Assembly: GCF_000722685.1 (NCBI RefSeq)
Contig: NZ_JPFV01000015.1
Location: forward strand, 62,001-126,000
Reading direction: 5' to 3'
Length of the DNA: 64,000 nt
Origin: Streptococcus mitis
GTDB lineage: Bacteria > Bacillota > Bacilli > Lactobacillales > Streptococcaceae
The translations under genes and the position numbers were made by a program. Positions within the stretch are counted from its first letter, which is position 1, and the number at the start of each line of letters is the position of its first letter. The notes beneath the pieces were generated by a model. The model worked only from the letters and a program-made list of their open reading frames with translations, searched no databases and was not told where the DNA came from. Positions 36,154 to 45,645 of this stretch are shown in pieces.

Positions 36154-37200
36154 CTATACACTCCGATTCCGATATTTTAATAAGGTTAAAGCTAAAAGCA
36201 ACATCGACATATTATACTTAGCTAATACACAGATCAAACGTTTAGGAAAAGGTAAACGATGGATTGGATAGTGATACAAAACTGCTTTTGAGATAGGATC
36301 CTTACAAATCTGTCTAATTCTTTGCAAGCGTTTATGAATTCTAGAACTTTTATATAAGGATTCCTGAAAAATACATAAACGAATATTAGCAATTAAAATT
36401 CTCTCGATTCTTTCTTCCAAAATTTCTTGATTAGGTAATCCCTTAACTCTTTTTAATTGCTCGTTATACAAGATTTTATCCAACTCAAATCGATCTTCTT
36501 TATATTTCATACTTAAAGAACCAAAGTTTTCACGATAGTAGTATAAAATATCTGGGATAACAAGGGCGGATGTTGCTAATTTTAAACAATCAATTTGAAA
36601 AATAGCATCTTCTGAAATGAATTCTCTTTCCGAATGAAATAATAGCCCTTTATCCTTAAACAAAGAACGTTTATATACCCCTTTCCACACTGAAACACCT
36701 ATCTTTCCATCTCCAATAAATTCTGGTGGTGAAGATATTACATCTGGTAAAAGTTCTGTGAAAATTGAATCATTTTTATAAAAAATGGAATCTAGGCTCT
36801 GATCAAGTGGTCCTATAATATTTCCTTTATTATCCACTCGATAAAAATTTTCACTATAAATCACGTCTGCATTAAAACGTTGTAAGTATGTATCATAAAT
36901 TTCAAGCATCTCATATGAGACATAATCATCCGAATCAACAAAGACAATATAATCTCCTGTACAATTTTCAATACCTGTGTTACGTGCAAAACCAAGACCT
37001 TCATTGGTTTTATGTATTACTTTTATCCGATGATCTTTTTTCCCCCATTCTTCACAAAGACTTCCAGATGTGTCAGTAGAACCATCGTTTACCAAGATAA
37101 GTTCAAAATCTTTAAAAGACTGATTTACAAGAGTATTTAAACATTGAGATAAATAATTCTCTACATTATAAACTGGAACAACTACACTAAATGTAGGCAT
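36154..37200 (-). CDS. Glycosyltransferase family 2
   Basis: A 348-residue GT-A enzyme. FSVVVPVYNVENYLSQCLNT and LILVNDGSTDTSGSLCEEW begin the nucleotide-binding fold, and DYIVFVDSDDYVS contains the DxD metal site. The C-terminal 100 residues are basic and helical, probably membrane-associated. It transfers a sugar from an NDP-sugar to the growing lipid-linked unit on the inner membrane face. Donor unknown; Glc or Gal would be usual for such an enzyme. It is followed after 5 bp by the Caps_synth gene. Confidence 0.92.
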   Translation of the reverse strand: MPTFSVVVPVYNVENYLSQCLNTLVNQSFKDFELILVNDGSTDTSGSLCEEWGKKDHRIKVIHKTNEGLGFARNTGIENCTGDYIVFVDSDDYVSYEMLEIYDTYLQRFNADVIYSENFYRVDNKGNIIGPLDQSLDSIFYKNDSIFTELLPDVISSPPEFIGDGKIGVSVWKGVYKRSLFKDKGLLFHSEREFISEDAIFQIDCLKLATSALVIPDILYYYRENFGSLSMKYKEDRFELDKILYNEQLKRVKGLPNQEILEERIERILIANIRLCIFQESLYKSSRIHKRLQRIRQICKDPISKAVLYHYPIHRLPFPKRLICVLAKYNMSMLLLALTLLKYRNRSV

Positions 37201-37231
37201 AAATTCTCTTCCTTTCAGAAATAGTTAAACA

Positions 37232-37918
37232 CTATCTATAGGCCAGTATTCTAGCTGGTACTCCACCTATGATAACATTATCTGGAAACTGCTTAGTGAC
37301 AACAGCATTCGCTCCAACAACACAACCTGAACCAATGCTGGACCCATCCAAAAAAACAGCTCCAGCACCAATCCAACAATTATGTCCTACTGATATTCCC
37401 TTTCGAGATACACCTTGTTCAACAATAAGTTTATTTAAATCACTATAATTATGATTTTCAGCATGAAAACGAACATTCTGACCTGCGATAACATTATCAC
37501 CAATTGTGATACCTCCAGCAGAACCAAATAAACTATATTCTGAAAAAGATGAGTTCTTACCAACTTTCAAGCCAATCCCCATATTTTTTATAGATCCTGT
37601 TCCAATAATTTGAGAATAATCTCCAATCTTCACATTATCTGCAAAATGGATTCCTTCTTTCGACAGTGCATCTATAGACACCTTTTTACCAATTCGAACA
37701 TTTTTCCCAACAAATAATTTACGCTTTGCTAAGATAGAAACTCCTTGTCCAATGAATAAACGCTTCCCCTTTTGACCAAATCCGATTCCACGTACAAATC
37801 CACGAAAGAGTCCAAAACCATAGTTCATACCTCTTTGTAGTATATACGCCATGGGTACATCAGGGTGAATGTCTACTGCTTTTCCAGTAATCTTTTTTAT
37901 TAAGCTCTCAACTATCAT
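37232..37918 (-). CDS. Hexapeptide-repeat acetyltransferase of the capsule locus
   Basis: A 228-residue left-handed beta-helix protein. Hexapeptide turns run from about residue 50 to the end (LFIGQGVSI, LFVGKNVRIGKKVSI, ITIGDNVIAGQNV). The active region has FHAENHNYSDLN (catalytic His) and SVGHNCWIGAGAVFLDGSSIGSGCVVGANAVV. This is the maltose/galactoside O-acetyltransferase class, so it probably O-acetylates a capsule sugar from acetyl-CoA. It overlaps the upstream GT4 gene by 11 bp, indicating translational coupling. Confidence 0.9.
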   Translation of the reverse strand: MIVESLIKKITGKAVDIHPDVPMAYILQRGMNYGFGLFRGFVRGIGFGQKGKRLFIGQGVSILAKRKLFVGKNVRIGKKVSIDALSKEGIHFADNVKIGDYSQIIGTGSIKNMGIGLKVGKNSSFSEYSLFGSAGGITIGDNVIAGQNVRFHAENHNYSDLNKLIVEQGVSRKGISVGHNCWIGAGAVFLDGSSIGSGCVVGANAVVTKQFPDNVIIGGVPARILAYR

Positions 37919-39179
37919 TTATCACTCTTTCATAATACTGAATCACTTCTTTCGAGTGTTCATCTATAGTTTTTAATTTTGTATTTTCTATATCATTTTC
38001 TATAACTTTAACTACTAAGTCATTCTGATTTTTAAAAACATGTGTTTCTGGAAGTAAGTCTTTTGATCCAACATTTTCACTCACAAAAACATTTACCCCA
38101 TAGGATAATGCTTCTACTGTTATCAATCCAAATGTCTCCTTCCACTTACTTGGAACAATAAGAATATCAATATTTTCATAGACACTATCAATCGTTTCCT
38201 TGGTAAAATATCCTTTTTGTTCAATGAATGAAGGACATTCTTCATTTGGAAAGTGACCATAAGTTGCAACTTCGTATAACTCTAGGTCTAAAGTTTTAGC
38301 AAACTCAATAAAATCAAAATATCCTTTATATTCTTCATCTGGACCAATATAAGCAACTCTAATTTTATTATTTGTAGTTGTTAATCTCTGATGAGGTTTA
38401 ATTGAACTATTCGTTATAGATAATACTGTACTCTGAGTTGGTTTAATTTCATTTTGCTCATATACATTCTTTGTTAGACTACTATTAAACAAATAACCAT
38501 CTATTAAGTGAAACATCTCATTATAATAGTGTCGAAGTTCACTATAATTCTTTTCCTCAAATATTTCTCGAATAACTAGATTATTTTTTGATTTTGGATT
38601 TTTTCCCAATAGTTTCAAAAACTTACGAATAGTTGGATAAAATGGAACTTGAAAGAATCGCAACTTTTCTACACTTAAGGCATTAGAAGACATGATATTC
38701 CAAGCCAAGTTTGTATTATTATCACTATAATCCACCCCATTAAAATAGAAATGAGGTACGGGCGCTAATCCATAATAATCATGGCTCGTAAAAACAACTC
38801 TAATATTCATGTTTTTAGCAATTTCGATGAATTCTTTATGCAATCCCATAAACGAATGAATATGGATAATGTCGGGTTGTACTTCTTCTAAAAAAGTACT
38901 ATAAACATTTTTGTCACAAGGGGTCATGAAAGCAATTGGACTGGATATTCCCCCAAATAGAGCCAAAGGTAAGCTATTAAGCAGTTCGTAACACTCAAAC
39001 TGTCTTGATGATACCTTCTTTATTCCTACTTTTTTCGAAAGTAACCGAATATTACCCGGATATAGGGCAGTCACTTGATGACCTTGAGCAATTTGCTCTA
39101 GTATTAAATCCTCAGCATATTTAACCAAGCCACCTGTTCGCTGGGGTTGAAATCCTAAAGTATAATGTAATATTTTCAT
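37908..39179 (-). CDS. Glycosyltransferase family 4
   Basis: A 423-residue GT-B enzyme. The N-terminal domain begins ILHYTLGFQPQRTGGLVKYA with the Gly-rich acceptor loop and DIIHIHSFMGLHKE. The C-terminal domain has IRVAYIGPDEEYKG and the donor-binding ILIVPSKWKETFGLITVEALSYG (E-x-x-G-x-x-x-x-E type). It should add the third sugar after WchF. It overlaps wchF by 4 bp (ATGA) and the acetyltransferase by 11 bp, so this block is tightly coupled. Sugar specificity cannot be read from the sequence. Confidence 0.9.
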   Translation of the reverse strand: MKILHYTLGFQPQRTGGLVKYAEDLILEQIAQGHQVTALYPGNIRLLSKKVGIKKVSSRQFECYELLNSLPLALFGGISSPIAFMTPCDKNVYSTFLEEVQPDIIHIHSFMGLHKEFIEIAKNMNIRVVFTSHDYYGLAPVPHFYFNGVDYSDNNTNLAWNIMSSNALSVEKLRFFQVPFYPTIRKFLKLLGKNPKSKNNLVIREIFEEKNYSELRHYYNEMFHLIDGYLFNSSLTKNVYEQNEIKPTQSTVLSITNSSIKPHQRLTTTNNKIRVAYIGPDEEYKGYFDFIEFAKTLDLELYEVATYGHFPNEECPSFIEQKGYFTKETIDSVYENIDILIVPSKWKETFGLITVEALSYGVNVFVSENVGSKDLLPETHVFKNQNDLVVKVIENDIENTKLKTIDEHSKEVIQYYERVINDS

Positions 39180-40348
39180 TTTTTAAATAAATTCTCGTAG
39201 TCTGTAACAATCCTTTCCCAAGTGAAAGCATCCGCAATTCTCTGATTTGATTGTCTATCTAACTCATCAATCATTTTTTCATCAAATTGTTCAACTTCCT
39301 CAATCACTTGTGATAGTTCGTCTTTTTTCCAATAGATCGCACTTTGCTCCCCAACTTCGCGATTAAAACCAACATCGAGTAGTAAATTTAACTTTGTTGA
39401 TGCTAATGCTTCCAGTAGCGAAGGGTTTGTCCCCCCCACTTCATGCCCATGGAAGTAAGCAAAGGCATTCTCACGAATATACTTCAGAAGTTCTTGGTCG
39501 TAGACTGTCCCTACAAATTTTACTCGTGGATCTTTATCAAAACCAGTTTTTGCCAACAACTGATTATAAAATTTATTCTGCTCTACATTTGTAATTAAAA
39601 CAAAGTCCTTCTTAGAGTTAGAAGCCAAAAAGCCACGAATCATAGATTCATAGTTATTCTCTGGAACAAATCGTCCTACAACTAGATAATACTCGTTCTC
39701 AGAAACATTCTTCTCTTTGAACCAAGAACGTACTTTTTCGTCACTACTCTTTAATATGGAGCGTGTTGTATCAGTCCCATAAGCGATATAGGTTGTCTTA
39801 GGTTGATACTGTTTATAATCTTCTTGGATATATTTTTCAATATTCTTACTATCACACACTAAAAGATCTGCATGTTTGACCATAAGACCTTCGGAAATTT
39901 TCCAATAACGACGAACTGGAGCGCTCCACTTAGCTCGTAACCACTCGTGACCATCTGGATTAACTAGAAGAGTCCCACCTATCGCTTGGATTTTTTTCTT
40001 AATTCCATGGATGAACGGACCGATTCGACAAGCTAATATATAGAAGATTGGAGCTTCATCCTTATTTTCTTTAGCAATTTCAATCGCTTTATTAATTGCT
40101 GCTATATCATATGCTATGGCTCGCGCTGGACCAATATTGGGAACATCGACGTTATAACAGATAGCACCATTATGTTCAAAAACATCTTCAGTAATCCCTG
40201 ATTTTGCAGAGTTTTCACGCATACAAGCCACATAATATTGGATAGCCTTATCTTGTTGAAAGGCTGTTAATTTTTCAACAAAAGTTTCAAATCCTCCATA
40301 CTTAGCAGGAATTCCTTTTGAACCAATGATATAAACTGACTTTTTCAT
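39176..40348 (-). CDS. wchF: Rhamnosyltransferase WchF (second sugar of the repeat unit)
   Basis: A 390-residue GT4-type enzyme with the DUF1972 N-terminal domain (VYIIGSKGIPAKYGGFETFV) and a GT-B C-terminal half (YYLVVGRFVPENNYESMI, FHGHEVGGTNPSLLEALAS). It closely matches WchF of several pneumococcal serotypes (for example 2, 18 and 23F), which attaches L-rhamnose to the first glucose. Presence of all four rml genes supports that role. It follows wchA after a 30-bp gap and overlaps the next gene by 4 bp. Confidence 0.93.
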   Translation of the reverse strand: MKKSVYIIGSKGIPAKYGGFETFVEKLTAFQQDKAIQYYVACMRENSAKSGITEDVFEHNGAICYNVDVPNIGPARAIAYDIAAINKAIEIAKENKDEAPIFYILACRIGPFIHGIKKKIQAIGGTLLVNPDGHEWLRAKWSAPVRRYWKISEGLMVKHADLLVCDSKNIEKYIQEDYKQYQPKTTYIAYGTDTTRSILKSSDEKVRSWFKEKNVSENEYYLVVGRFVPENNYESMIRGFLASNSKKDFVLITNVEQNKFYNQLLAKTGFDKDPRVKFVGTVYDQELLKYIRENAFAYFHGHEVGGTNPSLLEALASTKLNLLLDVGFNREVGEQSAIYWKKDELSQVIEEVEQFDEKMIDELDRQSNQRIADAFTWERIVTDYENLFKK

Positions 40349-40378
40349 TTCTCTCCTAATATGATGGACGTGCAGAAA

Positions 40379-41746
40379 TCACTTCGCTCCATCTCTCATA
40401 AATACAACTTTAACAGTTTTCAACAAAATTTCAATATCTTTCCAGATTGTCCAATTATCAATATAAGCCACATCTAATTTTACAACATCGTCAAAATCGG
40501 TTATTTTACTACGACCACTAACCTGCCATAAGCCTGTAATACCAGGTTTAAAGCTGAGTCGACGTTTCTGTTCTGGAGTATACTGATCATACTCGTCTAC
40601 TGTCGGTGGACGCGTCCCCACCAAACTCATATCTCCTATAAAGACATTCCAAAATTGTGGCAATTCATCCAAACTGGTTTTACGAATAAAGTGACCAATT
40701 TTTGTAACACGAGGATCATTGTCCATCTTAAACATACCACCTTGCATCGTGTTTTGATCCATCAACTGTTCTTTGATAGCTTCAGCATCGATCCGCATCG
40801 AACGGAATTTATAAAAGGTAAAATGTCGACCATTTTTCCCTATACGAGTTTGAGCAAAAATAGCTGGTCCGCCATCTTTACGAATCAATGGAACTAAAAC
40901 TAGACTAGCTATACCAAAAAGAATAAGGCCGATAGTGGCACCACAAATATCGAGAATTCTCTTTGAAATCACATGACTAGTTTTATAAAAATTTGTAGAG
41001 AAAGTGACTACATTCAATCCTGCCATCTCATGAATTTGTTTATTTCGACCCAAATTCTTATCAAATGCATTAAGATTGACAGTTATATCTATCCCCATTG
41101 TCTCAAACTTAGAGATAATTTCTCCAATATCGTAGCTCTCTCCCGGAAGATTGATAAACACCTCATCCACAACTTCATGCGTTGCAAATTCAATAATTTT
41201 TTCCTTTTCAATCACAGGTATTTGATCATGTTGAAAATCAGATTTATCCAAAACACTTACTGCTACCAAGTTCCATGAAAGTTCATCAGAATCTAGCAAT
41301 TTATCAAGAACTTTTTCTATATTTTTTGTTACTGTTAACAGTAACATTTTCTTGCTATTTTTTAGATTGAAAAATACATGCTTCCAATATTTCTTTACTA
41401 AGAAATTTAACAAGTATAAGGATATTCCTTCTAAAGTTAAGAAGTATACCATTCCTCTTCTAGAGATACTAAACCGTTCCTCTATAAAAAAGTTTAATAC
41501 ACTTATAGCTATTGCAAAGAAAAAAATATATCTTATAGTACTATTAAACTCAACTAGGTACCCTCTTTTAAAAAAATTGTTACCATAGGAACTAAAATGG
41601 AATACAAAAAAGTGGAGAAGGTATAGTATAACCATCGAAGAACGTTCAATTTCTGTCTCTCTAACAAAGCTAAGAAAATAAACCAATAAAATGACAATAA
41701 TACTCTGTAATACTGCCAGAAAAATTTTCAATCCTTTTTCATCCAT
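40379..41746 (-). CDS. wchA: Undecaprenyl-phosphate glucose-1-phosphate transferase
   Basis: A 455-residue initiating sugar-phosphate transferase (CpsE). Four N-terminal membrane helices (about 10-120), a Rossmann-like cytoplasmic region, then a further helix (ICGATIGLILFGIASLVLVPL) and the catalytic polyprenyl-phosphate transferase domain. That domain holds FAQTRIGKNGRHFTFYKFRSM, RKTSLDELPQFWNVFIGDMSLVG and KPGITGLWQVSGRS. It loads Glc-1-P on the carrier lipid, so the repeat unit should begin with glucose. It is the first serotype-determining gene after wze. Confidence 0.96.
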   Translation of the reverse strand: MDEKGLKIFLAVLQSIIVILLVYFLSFVRETEIERSSMVILYLLHFFVFHFSSYGNNFFKRGYLVEFNSTIRYIFFFAIAISVLNFFIEERFSISRRGMVYFLTLEGISLYLLNFLVKKYWKHVFFNLKNSKKMLLLTVTKNIEKVLDKLLDSDELSWNLVAVSVLDKSDFQHDQIPVIEKEKIIEFATHEVVDEVFINLPGESYDIGEIISKFETMGIDITVNLNAFDKNLGRNKQIHEMAGLNVVTFSTNFYKTSHVISKRILDICGATIGLILFGIASLVLVPLIRKDGGPAIFAQTRIGKNGRHFTFYKFRSMRIDAEAIKEQLMDQNTMQGGMFKMDNDPRVTKIGHFIRKTSLDELPQFWNVFIGDMSLVGTRPPTVDEYDQYTPEQKRRLSFKPGITGLWQVSGRSKITDFDDVVKLDVAYIDNWTIWKDIEILLKTVKVVFMRDGAK

Positions 41747-41761
41747 AAAATCTTCCCCAGG

Positions 41762-42445
41762 TTATTTTTTACCATAATTACCATAACCACCGTAAGAACC
41801 ATATTTTTCACGTTGAACATCAAATTTATTGAGAACAACACCTAAAAATGGTTTTCCTGCTTGTTCTAACTGGCTTTTAGCTTTTTGTACTTCTCTTCGT
41901 TTTGCAGCTCCTGATTCTACAACTAAAATGGATGCATCGCATTTTTGCACAATAATAGCTGCATCAATTACAACTCCAATTGGTGCCGTATCAACGATAA
42001 TATAGTCGAAATATTTACGTAAGGTTTCAATCATAATTCCAAAGTTGTCACTTTGAAGAAGAGCTGTTGGATTAGGAGAAAACACTCCTGACTCGATGAC
42101 AAATAAATTGTCAACATTTGTCTCACAAAGTCCATTTGACAAATCCTGAGTTCCAGCCAGATAGTCTGTCAAGCCTGTAATTCTTTCTCTTGACTTAAAT
42201 ACTCCTGACATAACTGAGTTCCGGATATCTGCATCAATCAAAAGAGTCTTATAGCCTGCACGTGCAAAAGCCCAAGCAATATTAGTAGAAGTTGTAGATT
42301 TTCCTTCACTAGAATCAACTGAGGTGACCACAATAACCTTCAAGTCATTGCCGCTCAATTGTACATTTGTTCGTAAAGCATTATAGTACTCTTCTGCTTT
42401 TTTTACAGAGTTAAGTTTCTGTTGTGATAGTTCTAACTTTGCCAT
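41762..42445 (-). CDS. wze: Capsule tyrosine autokinase Wze (CpsD)
   Basis: A 227-residue bacterial tyrosine kinase that works with Wzd. Walker A is in TSVDSSEGKSTTSTNIAWAF, Walker A' in LLIDADIRNSVMSG and Walker B in YIIVDTAPIGVVID. The C-terminal tail YGSYGGYGNYGKK is the tyrosine cluster phosphorylated in the autokinase cycle, which tunes polymerisation and wall attachment. Phosphates are removed by Wzh. It lies 10 bp downstream of wzd. Confidence 0.97.
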   Translation of the reverse strand: MAKLELSQQKLNSVKKAEEYYNALRTNVQLSGNDLKVIVVTSVDSSEGKSTTSTNIAWAFARAGYKTLLIDADIRNSVMSGVFKSRERITGLTDYLAGTQDLSNGLCETNVDNLFVIESGVFSPNPTALLQSDNFGIMIETLRKYFDYIIVDTAPIGVVIDAAIIVQKCDASILVVESGAAKRREVQKAKSQLEQAGKPFLGVVLNKFDVQREKYGSYGGYGNYGKK

Positions 42446-42455
42446 CTCTTCTCCC

Positions 42456-43148
42456 TTACTTTACTTTATCCAGATTTGGAATAATTCCAAGGAGTGGAAT
42501 CTCCATAACATCTTCTATATCTTCTGGACGTTTTACACGGTCATCAAATAGTTCAATTAATAGCACTACTACAATCACTAAGCCTGCTCCAAGTCCTGCT
42601 CCAATCACAGTATTACGACGAATATTTGGCGAAGACGGTGATATCGCTGGTCGTGCCTCCTCAAGGGTTGTTACATCTGAAACACGAGTAATACTGATAA
42701 TTTTTTGAGCAGCTACTTCTCTCAAAGAGTTAGCAATACGGCTTGCCTCTTCAGGAACTCGATTATTAACTGAAATAGACACAATACGGGTATCAACTGG
42801 TACTGTCACTTTAATTTTATTAGCCAAACCTTTTGGCGTCAAATCTAGTTTCAAATCAGAAACAACTTTCTCCAAAACATCCTGCGATAGGATAATTTCA
42901 CGATAGTCTTTAACCAAGTATGATCCTGCCTGCAAGTCTTGATTGGTTAAACCATACTTCTCTCCTTGATTACGGTTAACTACATAAATCCGAGTCGTAC
43001 TGGTAAACTCAGGTTTGATAACAAAAGTACTGTAGGCAAAAGCAACTGAAGAAGTTATAATTGCCACTAATAAAATGACTAACTTTCTTTTCCATAAAGC
43101 TCTAAATAGTTGAAATACATCGATTTCCAAAGTGTTTTGATCTTTCAT
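42456..43148 (-). CDS. wzd: Capsule chain-length regulator and kinase activator Wzd (CpsC)
   Basis: A 230-residue Wzz-family membrane protein. Two helices (about 20-42, [20 protein letters not shown], and 172-192, [16 protein letters not shown]) flank an outside domain of about 130 residues. A short C-terminal cytoplasmic tail follows, ending [21 protein letters not shown], that engages Wze. Together they form the split equivalent of a one-piece bacterial tyrosine kinase. 8 bp separate it from wzh. Confidence 0.96.
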   Translation of the reverse strand: MKDQNTLEIDVFQLFRALWKRKLVILLVAIITSSVAFAYSTFVIKPEFTSTTRIYVVNRNQGEKYGLTNQDLQAGSYLVKDYREIILSQDVLEKVVSDLKLDLTPKGLANKIKVTVPVDTRIVSISVNNRVPEEASRIANSLREVAAQKIISITRVSDVTTLEEARPAISPSSPNIRRNTVIGAGLGAGLVIVVVLLIELFDDRVKRPEDIEDVMEIPLLGIIPNLDKVK

Positions 43149-43156
43149 ATTTTCTC

Positions 43157-43888
43157 CTAAATTAATTGATCCATTATAATTTTTCTGGGATTTTCTACAA
43201 AAAGTTCTTTCGCTTTTTTCGCTCCATATTTCTTAGCAATGATATCGTATGCCTGTTCCATATATGGAGGTCTACTGTCTAAATTATGCATGTCACTTGC
43301 AACTACATGAACTAAATCACGTTCCAAAAAATACCGAGCTCTCTTTTTCATAAATTTATATCTTTCACCAAAGAGCTTAGGTTTTAAAACATGATAACTA
43401 TTTATCTGAGTATAGCAACCCATATCAATCAGTTCGCGAACGCGTTTTTCATTATTCTCTAAAGCATCATAACGTTCAATATGAGCAATTACTGGTGTGA
43501 TCCCCAACATCAAAATATTACTCAATCCCGTATGAATCTCACGATAGGGAGTATGCATGCTAAACTCAATCAAAGCATAACGACTATCATTAAGAGTAGG
43601 AATTTCTTTTCTTTCTAGCTTTTCTAGAACATCCAGAGTATAGTATATCTCTGCGCCATAAGCAATGACTAAATCATCTGCTACTTCTCTTGCAATTTCA
43701 CGAACCTTAATAAAATTTGCTGCAATTTTTTCTTCTGGAGTTTCAAACATCCCTTTTCGACGATGCGAAGTAGACACAATCATTCGAACTCCTTGATTGT
43801 AAGCTTCTCTTAAAAGTGCTTTGCTATCCTCTATCGACTTTGGCCCATCATCTACATCAAAAACGATATGCGAATGGATGTCTATCAT
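43157..43888 (-). CDS. wzh: Capsule protein-tyrosine phosphatase Wzh (CpsB)
   Basis: A 243-residue manganese-dependent PHP-family phosphatase that dephosphorylates Wze. Metal ligands are visible in [35 protein letters not shown] and [10 protein letters not shown]. No signal peptide. It lies immediately downstream of wzg with a 1-bp gap. Confidence 0.96.
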   Translation of the reverse strand: MIDIHSHIVFDVDDGPKSIEDSKALLREAYNQGVRMIVSTSHRRKGMFETPEEKIAANFIKVREIAREVADDLVIAYGAEIYYTLDVLEKLERKEIPTLNDSRYALIEFSMHTPYREIHTGLSNILMLGITPVIAHIERYDALENNEKRVRELIDMGCYTQINSYHVLKPKLFGERYKFMKKRARYFLERDLVHVVASDMHNLDSRPPYMEQAYDIIAKKYGAKKAKELFVENPRKIIMDQLI

Positions 43889-43889
43889 T

Positions 43890-45335
43890 TTATCTACCCT
43901 CCATCACATCCTGTATAGCTGCTTTGACTGTAGCTAAACTACTCTCATCTATTTCCATCATATAGAGGTTACTATCTGGCATTGCATAAGAAGGAAGATC
44001 CATCCGACCTGTCCCTTTTAAATCTTGAGAATTTACTTTATAATTCCCTCCACTTTCCAATTGAGTATTCACTAGATCCATCATAGTCTCAATCGGCATA
44101 TTTGTTTGAAGAGAATCCTGCAATCCTTGAAGAATACTACTATAGTTCTTCAAGGCCTCTGTAGAAGTTAACTTCTGAATAATTGCTACAATGACCTTTT
44201 GTTGGTTGCGACCACGGTCACGGTCTCCATCGGCTAGCGAGTAGCGTTCACGTACAAAACCTAGAGCTTGCTCAGAGTCTAGATGTACATTCCCCACTGG
44301 GAAATGGAACTTCCCATGTAGAGCTGAAAACTCTTGATCGTTATGAACATCTACCCCTCCCAATAGGTCAATCAGTTTCAAAAATGAGGTGAAATTCAAA
44401 CGAACATAATAATTAATATCTACACCATAAAGGTTCTCTAGGGTATGAATAGATGAGTCAACCCCATATATACCAGCATGAGTCAATTTATCCTTTTGAT
44501 TGTTTCCACCATCGGCAATAGGAACATATGAATCTCGTGGAGTTGTTGTAAGAAGGATTCTCTTCGTATCCCTATTGACCGTCATTAGAATATTGACATC
44601 TGAACGAGAAACTGAACTAATGGCACCGTAAGTATCAATCCCACTGACATAGATATTGAAAAAGCGATCTTTAGATACCTTAGGAGTCTCAACCTCTTTA
44701 GTCATTTTTTTAGTGTAAATTTTCTTGATTTTAGAAGCATAATCCGGATACTCTGCCTCAATAATATTCTCAAATACACTATTTAAGACAATGGCTTTGG
44801 CCTCTCCAGAAATCAAACTTTTATAAGTTGATAAGTAAGAATTACTTTTTTCAACCGTCAAATCCTTATTTTGACTCGTCTTAATATCAGAGATTAGCTT
44901 TTGAATATTCTCATTATCCGTACCTGTTGGCCCCATAACACTAGATAATTGGGTAACATGATTGATATCACTATCCTTTAAAACAACGACGCTGAGAGAA
45001 TACTCTGAATAATTTGAAGTTGCATTAATATGACTTGTGAATCCCACAAATTGTTGCAGAGCAAACAAAGAAACCGAACTCACTAAAACAGCAAGTGTCA
45101 AAAAGAAAATCGTGAACTTTTCGGCTTTTTTATAGATTATTAGTAGTGTAGCACTAATAGCAACCATCAAGGTTAAAACTGCAACTACAATATTCAAGTT
45201 TCTAAAAGCAAGTACATTATACTTAAAGATTAGGAACAATAAAAATACACTCAACAAAGAATAAACAAGCAACAAATTTATATTAATATTCTGTTTTGTT
45301 TTCTGTGAGCGTGATTTTTTAAAACGTCTACTCAT
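43890..45335 (-). CDS. wzg: LCP-family capsule protein Wzg (CpsA)
   Basis: A 481-residue membrane protein, first gene of the capsule operon. After a basic N-terminus come three membrane helices (about 20-105), then the accessory domain and the LytR-CpsA-Psr domain. The latter has [37 protein letters not shown] and [20 protein letters not shown] with the conserved arginines. LCP enzymes attach capsule to peptidoglycan from the lipid carrier. The ATG at 45335 has AGGTG 7 nt upstream, so a GTG three codons earlier is not used. Confidence 0.95.
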   Translation of the reverse strand: MSRRFKKSRSQKTKQNININLLLVYSLLSVFLLFLIFKYNVLAFRNLNIVVAVLTLMVAISATLLIIYKKAEKFTIFFLTLAVLVSSVSLFALQQFVGFTSHINATSNYSEYSLSVVVLKDSDINHVTQLSSVMGPTGTDNENIQKLISDIKTSQNKDLTVEKSNSYLSTYKSLISGEAKAIVLNSVFENIIEAEYPDYASKIKKIYTKKMTKEVETPKVSKDRFFNIYVSGIDTYGAISSVSRSDVNILMTVNRDTKRILLTTTPRDSYVPIADGGNNQKDKLTHAGIYGVDSSIHTLENLYGVDINYYVRLNFTSFLKLIDLLGGVDVHNDQEFSALHGKFHFPVGNVHLDSEQALGFVRERYSLADGDRDRGRNQQKVIVAIIQKLTSTEALKNYSSILQGLQDSLQTNMPIETMMDLVNTQLESGGNYKVNSQDLKGTGRMDLPSYAMPDSNLYMMEIDESSLATVKAAIQDVMEGR

Positions 45336-45363
45336 GATTATCACCTATACATTTAATAGTCCC

Positions 45364-45369
45364 ATTATA
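45364..45369 (-). promoter_or_regulatory. -10 box of the capsule operon promoter
   Basis: Minus-strand TATAAT at 45364-45369, 28 bp before the wzg start, in GTGATATAATGGG. A weak -35 (TTGTAG) lies 20 bp upstream. This resembles the conserved pneumococcal cps promoter position. Confidence 0.7.
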
Positions 45370-45645
45370 TCACTTTTTTAATATAAATTCTACAATTGAT
45401 ACTTTTATAGATAATTTTCAATGCCAGCTCTTCGTATCTCATAACCTTTTAATTCCTACTTAAAAGTAAAATCGCTATAGTATTTTTGCAACAGCATTAC
45501 TTAATTTTAACATCATATATCAGTGTTTCCAAACTCTTTTCTATAAATAAAAAAGTATAATCACACAACAGTCTGAACTACAATATACAAAAAGCAGCCC
45601 TATTAAGATAGCTTTATGAAAACCATCCAATAGAACTGCTCATCA
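45370..45645. other. Gap between aliD-like gene and capsule promoter
   Basis: No gene seen. Near 45594-45638, AGCAGCCCTATT and AATAGAACTGCT can pair with a long loop and A/T flanks, a weak candidate terminator for the aliD-like gene. No insertion-sequence remnant, common in pneumococcal dexB-cps gaps, was recognised. Confidence 0.45.

Noticed and set aside
45364..45400. Consensus -35 for the capsule promoter
   Set aside because: Only TTGTAG at a 20-bp spacing was found, so only the -10 is reported as a feature.
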